64,000 bases of DNA from Pseudooceanicola nanhaiensis (GTDB lineage: Bacteria > Pseudomonadota > Alphaproteobacteria > Rhodobacterales > Rhodobacteraceae): the NCBI RefSeq assembly GCF_020171315.1, contig NZ_JAIUZP010000005.1, positions 186,001 to 250,000 on the forward strand, written 5' to 3'. Position 1 is the stretch's first letter, and each line of letters starts with the position of its first letter. Positions 1-10,229 of the stretch are shown here, in pieces. Both the position numbers and the translations under genes were made by a program. Below the pieces are notes generated by a model. The model made no database searches and was not told where the DNA came from. It was given only the letters and a program-made list of their open reading frames with translations.

Positions 1-1053
1 ATTGCCTGCGACGGGCGGCCGGTGGCGATCTACGGGCCCAATGGTGCGGGCAAGACCTCGGTGCTGGAGGCGGTCTCGCTCTTCTCGCCGGGGCGCGGTC
101 TGCGCCGGGCGAGCGCCGAGGAGATGGCGCGGCGGCCCGAATCCCTCGGCTGGAAGCTGACCGGCGTGATGCAGTCGCTGCGGCAGGTGCACGAAGTCGA
201 GATCTGGGCCGAGGGCGGGGCCGCCCGGCAGCTGCGGCTGGATGGCAAGGCGGCGGCGCAGGGCGCACTTGGGCGCGTGGCGCGGCTGCTCTGGCTGGTG
301 CCTTCCATGGATCGGCTCTGGATCGAGGGCGCCGAGGGGCGGCGGCGGTTCCTGGACCGCATGACGCTTTCGTTCTTTCCCGGACATGGCGATGCCTCGC
401 TGGCCTATGAGAAGGCCATGCGCGAGCGCAACCGCCTGCTCAAGGACATGGTCCGCGACGGCCATTGGTATGCCGCGCTGGAGGGCCAGATGGCCGAGGC
501 GGGCGCCATGGTGGATGCCAACCGGCGCGCAGCGCTGGCCCGGCTGGCCGAGGCCGCGCAGGGGGCCGAGACGGCCTTTCCCCAGCCTGAGCTGACCCTG
601 GTGCAGTCCGATGGCGAGATGCCGGAGGACGCGGAGGCACTGCGCGCGGCGCTGGCGGCGGGGCGCGCCCGGGATCTGGCCGCCGGGCGTACGCTGGTGG
701 GGCCGCACAGGACGGATATGGAGGCCCATTGGGCCGCAAAGGGGATCGCGGCCAAGGACGCCTCCACCGGCGAGCAGAAGGCCCTGCTGATCTCGCTGAT
801 CCTCGCCAATGCCCGGGCGTTGGCGCAGGAGATCGGCGCAGCGCCGATCCTGCTGCTGGACGAGGTGGCGGCGCATCTGGACGCGGGCCGCCGCGCCGCG
901 CTCTACGACGAGATCTGCGCCCTTGGCGCGCAGGCCTGGATGACCGGGACGGGGCCGGAACTCTTCACCGATCTGGGCGACCGCGCACAGTACCTTGAAG
1001 TGACCGAGGAGAGCGGCGAAAGTCGCATCAGGGCGGAGGAGGCCCCCACATGA
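1..1053 (+). CDS. recF: DNA replication/repair protein RecF, 5' end cut by the window
   Basis: RecF is an SMC-like ABC ATPase that helps load RecA at single-strand gaps through RecFOR. The reading frame is open from base 1 with no convincing start, so the N-terminal residues lie outside the window. About 350 residues are visible. A Walker A motif GPNGAGKT is at visible residues 12-19, an ABC signature STGEQK near 255-260, and a Walker B LLLDEVAAHLD near 284-294. This order and spacing are typical of RecF. The gene ends in an ATGA overlap with the next gene, which suggests translational coupling. RecF and gyrB this close together are usual near the alphaproteobacterial dnaA-dnaN locus, so dnaN probably lies upstream (inference). 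Confidence 0.95.
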   Translation: MACDGRPVAIYGPNGAGKTSVLEAVSLFSPGRGLRRASAEEMARRPESLGWKLTGVMQSLRQVHEVEIWAEGGAARQLRLDGKAAAQGALGRVARLLWLVPSMDRLWIEGAEGRRRFLDRMTLSFFPGHGDASLAYEKAMRERNRLLKDMVRDGHWYAALEGQMAEAGAMVDANRRAALARLAEAAQGAETAFPQPELTLVQSDGEMPEDAEALRAALAAGRARDLAAGRTLVGPHRTDMEAHWAAKGIAAKDASTGEQKALLISLILANARALAQEIGAAPILLLDEVAAHLDAGRRAALYDEICALGAQAWMTGTGPELFTDLGDRAQYLEVTEESGESRIRAEEAPT

Positions 1054-1529
1054 GCGAGAGCAGATTGCCCGTGCAGCGCGTGACGCTGATCACCCTCGGC
1101 GTGGCCGATCTGGCGCGGTCGCGCGCCTTCTATGCCGATCTCGGCTGGCAGCCGGTCGCGGCGCAGGAGGGCGTCTGCTTCTACCAGATGGACGGCATGG
1201 GGCTGGGGCTCTTCGGGCGTGAGGCGCTGGCCGAGGATCAGGGCCGCGCGGGCACGCGGCTCGAGACGGGCGCGATCACGCTGGCGCAGAATTTCTCGGA
1301 CCGGCACGGGGTGGACGCGGCTTATGCCGCCGCCATGACCGCCGGGGCGGAGCCGCTGAAGGCGCCGGAGGAGGTCTTCTGGGGCGGATACTCGGGCTAT
1401 TACGCCGATCCCGACGGCCATGTCTGGGAGGTGGCGCACAACCCCTTCTGGCCGCTGGACGGGCAGGGGCGGCTGACGATCCCTTCGGACGGCGGTGCCC
1501 CGGACGAGTCCATGGAAGAGGACAGCTGA
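1050..1529 (+). CDS. VOC family (glyoxalase/bleomycin-resistance fold) protein
   Basis: A 159-residue protein of the vicinal oxygen chelate superfamily, which includes metal-dependent lyases, dioxygenases and resistance proteins. The paired beta-alpha-beta-beta-beta pattern is seen in the N-terminal segment (VTLITLGVADLARSRAFYADLGW) and in a C-terminal YYADPDGHVWEVAHNPFW stretch. The second is the classic VOC ending with the acidic metal-ligand region (WEV). The ATG overlaps the recF stop (ATGA), and the gene stops 3 nt before the LysE-type gene, so the three form one transcription unit. The substrate cannot be told from sequence, and a glyoxalase I assignment would be too specific. Confidence 0.85.
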   Translation: MSESRLPVQRVTLITLGVADLARSRAFYADLGWQPVAAQEGVCFYQMDGMGLGLFGREALAEDQGRAGTRLETGAITLAQNFSDRHGVDAAYAAAMTAGAEPLKAPEEVFWGGYSGYYADPDGHVWEVAHNPFWPLDGQGRLTIPSDGGAPDESMEEDS

Positions 1530-1532
1530 GCC

Positions 1533-2153
1533 ATGACGCTGACAGGATGGGAGCTGGCCTTCTACGCGGGGGCCATGGTGGTGATGTTCTTCACCCCCGG
1601 GCCGGTCTGGCTGGCGCTGATGGCGCGGGCGCTGTCGGGCGGGTTCCGCGCGGCCTGGCCGGTGGCGCTTGGGGTCTGCCTCGGCGATGCGCTCTGGCCC
1701 TTCCTCGCGATCATCGGGGTGACCTGGGTCGTCTCGGTCTTCTCGGGCTTCCTGATGGTGCTGCGGCTGATCGGGGCGGCGATGTTCCTGACCATGGGCG
1801 TGCTGCTGATCCGCAATGCCGACCGGCAGATCGCCGCGGACAGCCGCCTCACACGCCCCGGCATGTGGGCGGGCTTTGCCGCCGGGATCATGGTGATCCT
1901 CGGCAATCCCAAGGCGATCCTCTTCTACATGGGTGTACTGCCGGGCTTCTTCGACCTGACGCAGGTGACGGCGACGGACATTGCCGCGATCGTCGCGATT
2001 TCGGTCCTCGTGCCCTTCGTGGGCAACCTCGTGCTGGCGCTTTTCGTGGACCGGATGCGCCGCCTTCTGCAGTCCGGTACGGCGCTGCGGCGGACCAATA
2101 TCGCGGCTGGTGCGATGATGATTCTGGTGGGCGCGATCCTGCCCTTCGTCTGA
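1533..2153 (+). CDS. LysE family translocator (amino-acid/metabolite exporter)
   Basis: A 206-residue integral membrane protein with about six hydrophobic segments. It carries the LysE/RhtB hallmark FFTPGPVWLALMARALSGGF near residues 15-34 and the later GNPKAILFYMGVLPGF element near 120-135. Family members export amino acids such as lysine, homoserine or threonine, or related metabolites, across the inner membrane by proton motive force. It follows the VOC gene by 3 nt. Length and motifs are normal for the family. The exported substrate is unknown. Confidence 0.9.
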   Translation: MTLTGWELAFYAGAMVVMFFTPGPVWLALMARALSGGFRAAWPVALGVCLGDALWPFLAIIGVTWVVSVFSGFLMVLRLIGAAMFLTMGVLLIRNADRQIAADSRLTRPGMWAGFAAGIMVILGNPKAILFYMGVLPGFFDLTQVTATDIAAIVAISVLVPFVGNLVLALFVDRMRRLLQSGTALRRTNIAAGAMMILVGAILPFV

Positions 2154-4661
<2,508 letters not shown>

Positions 4662-4685
4662 GGGGCTTAGAGAGCTGAAATTGAG

Positions 4686-4714
4686 ACGGCGCACGTGAAA
4701 ACGTGCGCCGTTTT
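4686..4714 (+). terminator. Rho-independent terminator of gyrB
   Basis: A perfect 11-bp inverted repeat (ACGGCGCACGT and its complement) surrounds a GAAA tetraloop and is followed by TTTT. It begins 24 nt after the gyrB stop codon. The long GC-rich stem, tetraloop and T-run make this a textbook intrinsic terminator. Confidence 0.92.
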
Positions 4715-5007
4715 CACGTCTGTATAGGGTCGCTGTGCGACCGGCGCGGTCATACTGTTCATCGCGCAGGCGGCGGCCCGACGCACCGCTGACCTGACAT
4801 AACGCGTGCCGCCGTCCGGTCCGGTCGCGCCCCAGAATGCGGCGTAGACAAAGGACCCGCCGCGCGGAGCTCGAGCCCGTTTTCCCTCCCCGCCATCCCG
4901 ACCGTCCGGCGCCAAGCCGCGGTCCCCGGCCGTCACCGCCAACTCCCCGCTCCAGACGCCGCCGGATGGCGTGCGCCTTGTCATTGCAAACGGTCAACTG
5001 CGCCCGC
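4715..5007. other. Non-coding stretch between gyrB terminator and the IclR promoter
   Basis: About 290 bases with no supported gene. A minus-strand frame of 105 codons runs through it, but it crosses the gyrB terminator, has no ribosome binding site and resembles no family I know, so it is not called. No repeats or tRNA-like structures were seen. Confidence 0.6.
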
Positions 5008-5036
5008 TTGACGCAGCTGTCGCTCTCGGGTACTAA
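5008..5036 (+). promoter_or_regulatory. Candidate sigma-70 promoter of the IclR gene
   Basis: TTGACG at 5008-5013 and TACTAA at 5031-5036 are separated by 17 nt, the optimal spacing. The -35 matches five of six consensus bases but the -10 is weak. The predicted start point falls just before the nested palindromes at 5048-5071, so a bound repressor would block elongation or initiation. This is prediction from sequence only. Confidence 0.4.
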
Positions 5037-5047
5037 GTTTTAAATAT

Positions 5048-5071
5048 TGAACGCGTTCAGTATACTGAACG
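5048..5071. promoter_or_regulatory. Nested palindromes, likely IclR operator
   Basis: Two overlapping perfect palindromes are present: TGAACGCGTTCA (12 bp, 5048-5059) and an 18-bp palindrome CGTTCAGTATACTGAACG at 5054-5071. They share the half-site GTTCA, so TGAAC/GTTCA half-sites occur three times within 24 bp. They end 18 nt before the IclR start codon. Position and symmetry fit autoregulation by the IclR protein, but binding is inferred. Confidence 0.6.
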
Positions 5072-5089
5072 TACCATTTGGAGGAGTGG

Positions 5090-5842
5090 ATGAGTTCAGG
5101 ACGTGGATCGGAACGTGTGCTGATCTTGCTGGAATGGCTGGCCGGGCAGACCCGTGCCGTCACGCTGGCAGAGGCGAGCGCCGCGCTTGAAGCGCCGAAA
5201 TCAAGCGTGCTGAACCTGCTCCGGATGCTTGTCGACATGGGCTATGCCGAGCGCGAGGGCGACACCGCCTATCGCCTCGTCCGTCTGCCCGGCGAGGTGG
5301 CGGCCGGTCACGTGCTTCAGGGCACGCTGCTGCGCCGGTGCGAGCCCGCCGTGCGCGCCGCCGTCGCGGCCTCCAAGGAGACCGGGTTTATCGCCGTCGT
5401 CGATGGCGCCTATGTCCGCTACCTCTGCAAGATCCTGCCTGACCGCGAAATCCGCTATGACCGCAACATCGAGATCCCGCGCCGCACGGTGCAGGTGAGC
5501 AGCGGTGTCGCGATCCTGACCGGGCTGAGCGATGCGGCGCTGGCCGACGAGGCCGCACGGGCCGAGGCCGAAGGTCTGGGCGCGGCGCAGGCGCTGGTGG
5601 AGCGCGTGCAGGAGGCGCGCGCGGCAGGCTATGCCGTCACCCGGCGCGGTGTCGTTGAAGGGGCCGCGGGCGTGGCCGCCCCGATCCTCGACGCCAAGGG
5701 CAAGGTCGTCGGCGCCCTGAACATCGCGGGCCCTGCCGCCCGGCTGGCAGAGAACCTCGACCAGATCATCGACATCGTGCGCTCGGGCGCGGCGGAAGCC
5801 TCCGCCGCCCTTGGCTGGCGCGGTGCCCCACTTGGCGCGTGA
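5090..5842 (+). CDS. IclR family transcriptional regulator
   Basis: A 250-residue regulator with an N-terminal winged helix (residues about 8-60, LAEASAALEAPKSSVLNLLRML) and a C-terminal IclR effector-binding domain (SGVAILTGL near 135-145, GVAAPILDAKGKVVGALNIAGP near 198-219). The frame is open from a TTG at 5078, but ATG 5090 is preferred because GGAGG lies 5 nt upstream and the protein then begins MSSGRGSERV. IclR proteins usually repress or activate adjacent catabolic operons in response to small carboxylates or aromatics. It stands directly before the first TctC gene, 40 nt away on the same strand, so it very likely controls the 5.1-14.9 kb cluster. Confidence 0.92.
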   Translation: MSSGRGSERVLILLEWLAGQTRAVTLAEASAALEAPKSSVLNLLRMLVDMGYAEREGDTAYRLVRLPGEVAAGHVLQGTLLRRCEPAVRAAVAASKETGFIAVVDGAYVRYLCKILPDREIRYDRNIEIPRRTVQVSSGVAILTGLSDAALADEAARAEAEGLGAAQALVERVQEARAAGYAVTRRGVVEGAAGVAAPILDAKGKVVGALNIAGPAARLAENLDQIIDIVRSGAAEASAALGWRGAPLGA

Positions 5843-5882
5843 CCGCGCCGCGAACACACTCAATATGGAGGAGATTGTGAAA

Positions 5883-6842
5883 ATGACGTTTCTGAGCAAG
5901 GCCGCAGGTATCGCGGCCGTCAGCCTGGCCCTGGTGGGCGCACCGGCGCTGGCAGAGGGCTTCCCCGACCGCCCGATGGAATTCGTGGCGGGCTATGGCC
6001 CGGGCGGCGGCCACGACACCATGCTGCGCACCATGGCGCGGCTGATGGAGCAGGAAAACATCGTCGACGTGCCGATCAACGTCGTGAACAAGGAAGGCGG
6101 CAGCTCTGCCGTGGCGATGGGCTATCTCAACGCGCGCAAGGAAAGCCCCTATTACCTGATGTCGATCACCTCGTCGCATATCGCGACGCCGCTGACCTCG
6201 AACATCGGCCTGAACTACGCCGACTTCACCCCCATCGCACGGATCGGGATCGACCCGGAGCTGCTGGTGGTGAACACCGCCAAGGGCTACGAAAGCCTTG
6301 CGGACCTGAAGGCCGAGGGCCGGATGCTGAACGTTGGCGGCACCGCCACCGGCAGCATCGAGCATATCGTGACCATGCAGCTGGCCGAGAAGACCGGCAT
6401 GGAGCTGAACTTCATCCCCTTCCAGGGCGACGGTGAAGTGGTGACCGCGCTGCTGTCGAACCAGATCGACTTTGCCATCACCAACCCGGGCCCGGTCAGC
6501 GATTACCTCTCGAGCGACAAGTTCAAGGCGCTGGCCATCAGCACCGAGGAACGGATCGACAGCCTGCCCGACGTTCCGACCTTCTCGGAGCAGGGCGCCG
6601 ACATCAAGATCTCGCTCTTCCGTGGCCTGACCGCCGCGCCGGGCATCTCGGACGAAGAGCGCGACGCGCTGATCGCCATGGTGACCAAGCTGTTCGAGAC
6701 CGAAGCCTGGCAGAAAGAGTACATCGAGCCCAACGCCGTGGTGCCGCTGGTCGTGACCGGCCAGGAGTTCACCGACTACCTGGCTGAGACCGAGGCCGTC
6801 TATCGCGAGACGCTCGGCGATCTCGGCATGCTCGGCAACTGA
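5883..6842 (+). CDS. tctC: Tripartite tricarboxylate transporter substrate-binding protein (TctC family), copy 1
   Basis: A periplasmic binding protein of the Bug/TctC family (319 residues) that captures a carboxylate and passes it to a TctA/TctB membrane pair. A signal peptide is visible (FLSKAAGIAAVSLALVGAPALA), followed by the family start FPDRPMEFVAGYGPGGGHDTM. Three in-frame starts are possible: ATG 5865, GTG 5877 and ATG 5883. ATG 5883 is favoured because it gives the most normal signal peptide with GGAGGAG upstream, but GTG 5877 has tighter spacing to that site. A perfect GC hairpin follows the stop, then tctB and tctA. The ligand is unknown. Confidence 0.92.
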   Translation: MTFLSKAAGIAAVSLALVGAPALAEGFPDRPMEFVAGYGPGGGHDTMLRTMARLMEQENIVDVPINVVNKEGGSSAVAMGYLNARKESPYYLMSITSSHIATPLTSNIGLNYADFTPIARIGIDPELLVVNTAKGYESLADLKAEGRMLNVGGTATGSIEHIVTMQLAEKTGMELNFIPFQGDGEVVTALLSNQIDFAITNPGPVSDYLSSDKFKALAISTEERIDSLPDVPTFSEQGADIKISLFRGLTAAPGISDEERDALIAMVTKLFETEAWQKEYIEPNAVVPLVVTGQEFTDYLAETEAVYRETLGDLGMLGN

Positions 6843-6847
6843 CGACA

Positions 6848-6874
6848 GGCGCGCGCCGCCCCACCGGCGGCGCG
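6848..6874 (+). other. Intra-operon GC hairpin after tctC copy 1
   Basis: A perfect 11-bp inverted repeat (GGCGCGCCGCC and complement) with a CCACC loop begins 5 nt after the tctC stop. No T-run follows, so it is unlikely to terminate all transcription. It is better explained as a 3' RNA stabiliser or partial terminator favouring the binding-protein message over tctBA. Equivalent hairpins follow three other binding-protein genes here. Confidence 0.7.
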
Positions 6875-6922
6875 CCCGACGCACGTCCTTCCCTCAATCG
6901 ACTTTCCAAGCCGGAGACTGCC

Positions 6923-7366
6923 ATGCGGGCTTCCGAACTGCTCCTTATTGCCGGAACGGCCGTCTTCGCGGTGGTCCTCGGCGTCCAGAGCACCGACTTC
7001 CAGTATTTCTCGAAACAGGGGTTCGGCCCCGGTTTCGTCCCGATGAACTTCGCCATCCTCGCGCTGCTGCTGGCGGCCTACCTCCTGATCAAGGCGCGGC
7101 TGAAGGCCGAGGGCCCCTTCCTGCCGGAGAAGATCTCTGAACGGCTCAAGGCTGCAGGCCCCGCGATCATCGCCGCCGCGCTGCTGTTCGGCGCCACCGC
7201 ACTGATGCACTTCGGTTCGGTCCTCGCTCCGCTCTACGCGGTGATGGTGGTGATCTCGCTCGCCTTCCTCGGCCACAGCCTCGTGCGGGCGCTGGTCCTC
7301 AATGCCGTCACCCTCGCGGCGATCTACGGGATCTTCAGCCTCTGGCTGAACATCCCCGTCGTCTGA
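6923..7366 (+). CDS. tctB: Tripartite tricarboxylate transporter small membrane subunit (TctB family), copy 1
   Basis: A 147-residue membrane protein with four hydrophobic segments, typical of TctB, the poorly conserved small subunit of TTT transporters. The assignment rests mostly on size, topology and position between tctC and tctA. Conserved-looking features are the N-terminal LLLIAGTAVFAVVL helix and FGPGFVPMNFAILALLLAAYLL. A GGAGA lies upstream of ATG 6923. The gene ends 15 nt before tctA. Confidence 0.85.
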   Translation: MRASELLLIAGTAVFAVVLGVQSTDFQYFSKQGFGPGFVPMNFAILALLLAAYLLIKARLKAEGPFLPEKISERLKAAGPAIIAAALLFGATALMHFGSVLAPLYAVMVVISLAFLGHSLVRALVLNAVTLAAIYGIFSLWLNIPVV

Positions 7367-7381
7367 TCGGAGACCCCTGAC

Positions 7382-8896
7382 ATGGACGCACTCAGCAACC
7401 TCATGATGGGCTTCGGCGAGATCCTCACGCCCTTCAACATCGCCATCATCTTTGCCGCCGGCCTCATCGGCACCGTCGTGGGCGCACTGCCCGGCCTCGG
7501 GCCGTCGGCGGGCATCGCCCTGATGCTGCCGCTGACCTTCGGCATGCCCGAGGCCTCGGGACTCTGCCTTCTGACCGGTGTCTACATGGGCACCATGTAC
7601 GGCGGGCGGATCACCTCGATCCTGATCAACGCGCCCGGCGACGCGCCCGCGATCATCACGGCGCTCGAGGGCTACCCGATGATGCAGCAGGGCCGGGGCG
7701 CCATGGCCCTCGGAATCTCGGCCTTCTCGTCGTTCATCGGCGGCCTCTTCGGCCTGCTGGTGCTGATCTTTGCCGCGCCGATCATCGCCTCCTATGCGAT
7801 CTACCTCGGGCCGCCGGAATACTTCCTGCTGATGGCCACGGGCCTTGGCACCGTGATGCTGCTGGCCGGGGACCAGATCGCCAAGGCGTTCCTCGTGACC
7901 TGCCTCGGCGTGCTGGTCAGCACGTTCGGCAGCGACTACGTCTCGGGGCAGATCCGCTTTGCCTTCGTGCCCGAACTGATCGAGGGCATCGACTTCGTCG
8001 CGATCATCATCGGCCTCTACGGTCTGGGCGAGGTGTTCTACAACCTCGAGAAGCGGGTGAAGCTGAACCTCGGCAAACCCGGCTTCCGGATGAAGGAATT
8101 CATCCCCGGCAAGGCAGAGCTGAGCGAGGCCGCCGCGCCGACCCTGCGCGGCTCGCTTCTCGGCACGCTCATCGGGATCGTTCCGGGCGCAGGCGCCACT
8201 GTGGCGACCTTCCTCGACTACGCGCTGGAAAAGCGTCTGTCGAAGAAGCCCGAAACCTTCGGCACCGGCAATATCGCGGGTCTGGCGGGGCCTGAAGCCA
8301 CCAACAACGCGGCCGTCCCCGGTTCGCTCATCCCGCTGATCACGCTGGGCATTCCGGGCTCGGGCGGGACGGCGATCATGCTGGGCGCGCTGATCATGTT
8401 CGGCATGCGGCCCGGTCCGCTCTTGATGACCACATCGGGCGATATCGTCTGGGCGATGATCGCGGGCCTCGTGCTGGCGAACGTCTTCCTGCTGGCCTCC
8501 AACGTGCTGCTGATCCCGGTCTTCGTGAACCTGCTGCGCGCGGTGCAGGGCAACCTCGCCAACGTGGTGATTGCGCTCTGCGTCGTGGGGGCCTTCTCGC
8601 TCGCCTACAGCCCGTTCAACATCTGGATCATGCTGATCTTCGGTGTCGTGGGCTACCTGTTCAAGAAGAACGATTATCCCACCGGGCCGTTCATCCTGGC
8701 CGTCGTCCTCGCCCCGCTGGCAGAGAACTACTTCCGCCAGTCGATCATGCTGGGGCAGGGCAGCGCGGGCATCTTCCTCGACCGGCCGATCTCGCTGACC
8801 ATCCTGATCGTGATGGCGCTGATCGTCGTCCTGTCGGTCGTCAGCCAGATCCGCAAATCGCGCAAGATGCGCCTCGCCGCCGCGGAAGGCGAATGA
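7382..8896 (+). CDS. tctA: Tripartite tricarboxylate transporter large permease (TctA family), copy 1
   Basis: A 504-residue permease with about 12 membrane segments that carries the substrate across the inner membrane using an ion gradient. The duplicated TctA signature is visible: ALPGLGPSAGIALMLPLTF near residues 34-52 and GIVPGAGATVATFLDYALEK near 264-283. LINAPGDAPAIITALEGYP near 82-100 and EATNNAAVPGSLIPLITLGIPGSG near 304-327 are also family hallmarks. Length is normal. A hairpin separates it from the CoA-transferase gene, but the strand and close spacing suggest a common operon. Confidence 0.96.
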   Translation: MDALSNLMMGFGEILTPFNIAIIFAAGLIGTVVGALPGLGPSAGIALMLPLTFGMPEASGLCLLTGVYMGTMYGGRITSILINAPGDAPAIITALEGYPMMQQGRGAMALGISAFSSFIGGLFGLLVLIFAAPIIASYAIYLGPPEYFLLMATGLGTVMLLAGDQIAKAFLVTCLGVLVSTFGSDYVSGQIRFAFVPELIEGIDFVAIIIGLYGLGEVFYNLEKRVKLNLGKPGFRMKEFIPGKAELSEAAAPTLRGSLLGTLIGIVPGAGATVATFLDYALEKRLSKKPETFGTGNIAGLAGPEATNNAAVPGSLIPLITLGIPGSGGTAIMLGALIMFGMRPGPLLMTTSGDIVWAMIAGLVLANVFLLASNVLLIPVFVNLLRAVQGNLANVVIALCVVGAFSLAYSPFNIWIMLIFGVVGYLFKKNDYPTGPFILAVVLAPLAENYFRQSIMLGQGSAGIFLDRPISLTILIVMALIVVLSVVSQIRKSRKMRLAAAEGE

Positions 8897-8920
8897 TGCG
8901 GCCCGCCTGCACAACCAAAT

Positions 8921-8948
8921 GCCCCTCTCCGCGCCAGCGGGGAAGGGC
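8921..8948 (+). other. Hairpin between tctA copy 1 and the CoA-transferase gene
   Basis: A 12-bp stem with one mismatch and one G-U pair encloses a GCCA loop. The left arm is GCCCCTCTCCGC at 8921-8932 and the right arm is at 8937-8948. There is no T-run, so it may tune expression between transporter and enzyme genes rather than end the operon. Confidence 0.5.
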
Positions 8949-8981
8949 CCATCCGACATCCCAGAAACGGAGAGCAAGACA

Positions 8982-10229
8982 ATGACCGAACAGCACTGGC
9001 ACACCCGGGACTTCGACGCAGAGGCGACGGGCCCAATGACCGGGGTGCGCGTTCTGGACCTGTCGCGCCTCGTGGCCGGGAACATGTGCTCGCTCCAGCT
9101 GGCCGATTTCGGTGCCGACGTGGTCAAGGTCGAACCCCAGCCCATGGGCGACCCGCTGCGCGCATGGAAGCAGAAGGGGCAGAGCTCCTTCTGGAAGACC
9201 TATGGCCGCAACAAGCGTTCCATCGCGCTTGACTTCCGGGCCGAGGGCGGGCTCGAGGTGCTGGAACGGCTGATGGCGCAGTCCGACATCATGATCGAAA
9301 GCTTCCGCCCCGGCACGATGGAGAAGATGGGCCTTGGCCCCGACGTGCTGGCGCAGCGTTTCCCGCGCCTGATCCTGCTGCGGGTCTCGGGCTTTGGCCA
9401 GACCGGACCCTATTCGCCGCGTCCCGGCTTCGGCACGCTGGTCGAGGGCATGTCGGGCTTTGCCCACCGCAACGGCGAGGCGGGGGGCGATCCGCTGCTG
9501 CCGCCGCTGGCGCTGGCCGACATGATCGCGGGGCTCTACGGCTCCAACGCGCTGATGATGGCGCTGCGCTCGCGCGAGCAGACGGGCCGCGGGCAGGTCG
9601 TGGACCTGTCGCTGCTGGAGGCCATGGTCTCCGTCCTCGGGCCCGAGCCGCTGGACTACCGCCTCACGGGCACGCCCAAGCCGCGCGTCGGCAACGGCTC
9701 CAACACCTCCAGCCCGCGCAATGTCTACCGCAGCAAGGACGACCATTTCATCGCTGTCTCCGCCTCGGTCCAGAACGCGGCGACGCGGATGTTCAACACC
9801 ATCGGCCGTCCCGACATGAACACCGATCCGCGTTTTGCCACCAACGAGGAGCGCATCAAGCGCCGCGAGGAAGTCGACGCCATCGTCGGCGGCTGGATGG
9901 CCGAACGCACCCGCGACGAACTGCTGGAAATCTTCGAACGCGACGGGATCACCGCCGCGCCGCTCTACTCCGTCGCTGACATCGTCGAGGACCCGCATTT
10001 CATCGAGCGCGAAGTCTTCGTCGAGGTGCCCGATGAAGATCTCGACCACGTTCCGATGCACAGCCCGCTGCCGCGTCTCTCGGCCACGCCGGGCACGCTG
10101 CGGCGCCCTGCGCCTGCGTATGGTGAGCATGGCCGCGCGATCCTCTCCGAAGCCGGCTACGGCGCGGAGGAGATCGACAGCATGGTGGCCTCCGGCCTGA
10201 TCGCCCTGCCCGAGGAGGTCGCGGCATGA
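8982..10229 (+). CDS. Class III CoA-transferase (CaiB/BaiF family)
   Basis: A 415-residue CoA-transferase of the formyl-CoA transferase/CaiB family, which moves CoA from a donor such as succinyl-CoA to an organic acid. The N-terminal GVRVLDLSRLVAGNMCSLQLAD is the family signature, followed by GADVVKVEP, YGRNKRSIALDF, and ALADMIAGLYG, in which Asp180 corresponds to the catalytic aspartate. The frame extends to 8919, but ATG 8982 is chosen because GGAGAG lies about 8 nt upstream. It overlaps the lyase gene by ATGA. The pairing with a CitE-type lyase resembles citramalate or itaconate breakdown, where an acid is activated by a CoA-transferase and then cleaved; the true substrate is unknown. Confidence 0.93.
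   Translation: MTEQHWHTRDFDAEATGPMTGVRVLDLSRLVAGNMCSLQLADFGADVVKVEPQPMGDPLRAWKQKGQSSFWKTYGRNKRSIALDFRAEGGLEVLERLMAQSDIMIESFRPGTMEKMGLGPDVLAQRFPRLILLRVSGFGQTGPYSPRPGFGTLVEGMSGFAHRNGEAGGDPLLPPLALADMIAGLYGSNALMMALRSREQTGRGQVVDLSLLEAMVSVLGPEPLDYRLTGTPKPRVGNGSNTSSPRNVYRSKDDHFIAVSASVQNAATRMFNTIGRPDMNTDPRFATNEERIKRREEVDAIVGGWMAERTRDELLEIFERDGITAAPLYSVADIVEDPHFIEREVFVEVPDEDLDHVPMHSPLPRLSATPGTLRRPAPAYGEHGRAILSEAGYGAEEIDSMVASGLIALPEEVAA

Noticed and set aside
4667-4984. A 105-codon minus-strand frame after gyrB
   Set aside because: It overlaps the gyrB terminator, has no ribosome binding site and no family resemblance.
6800-9145. A 781-codon minus-strand frame
   Set aside because: Antisense to tctB and tctA copy 1. 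Its sequence is rich in His, Arg and Glu without domain structure.
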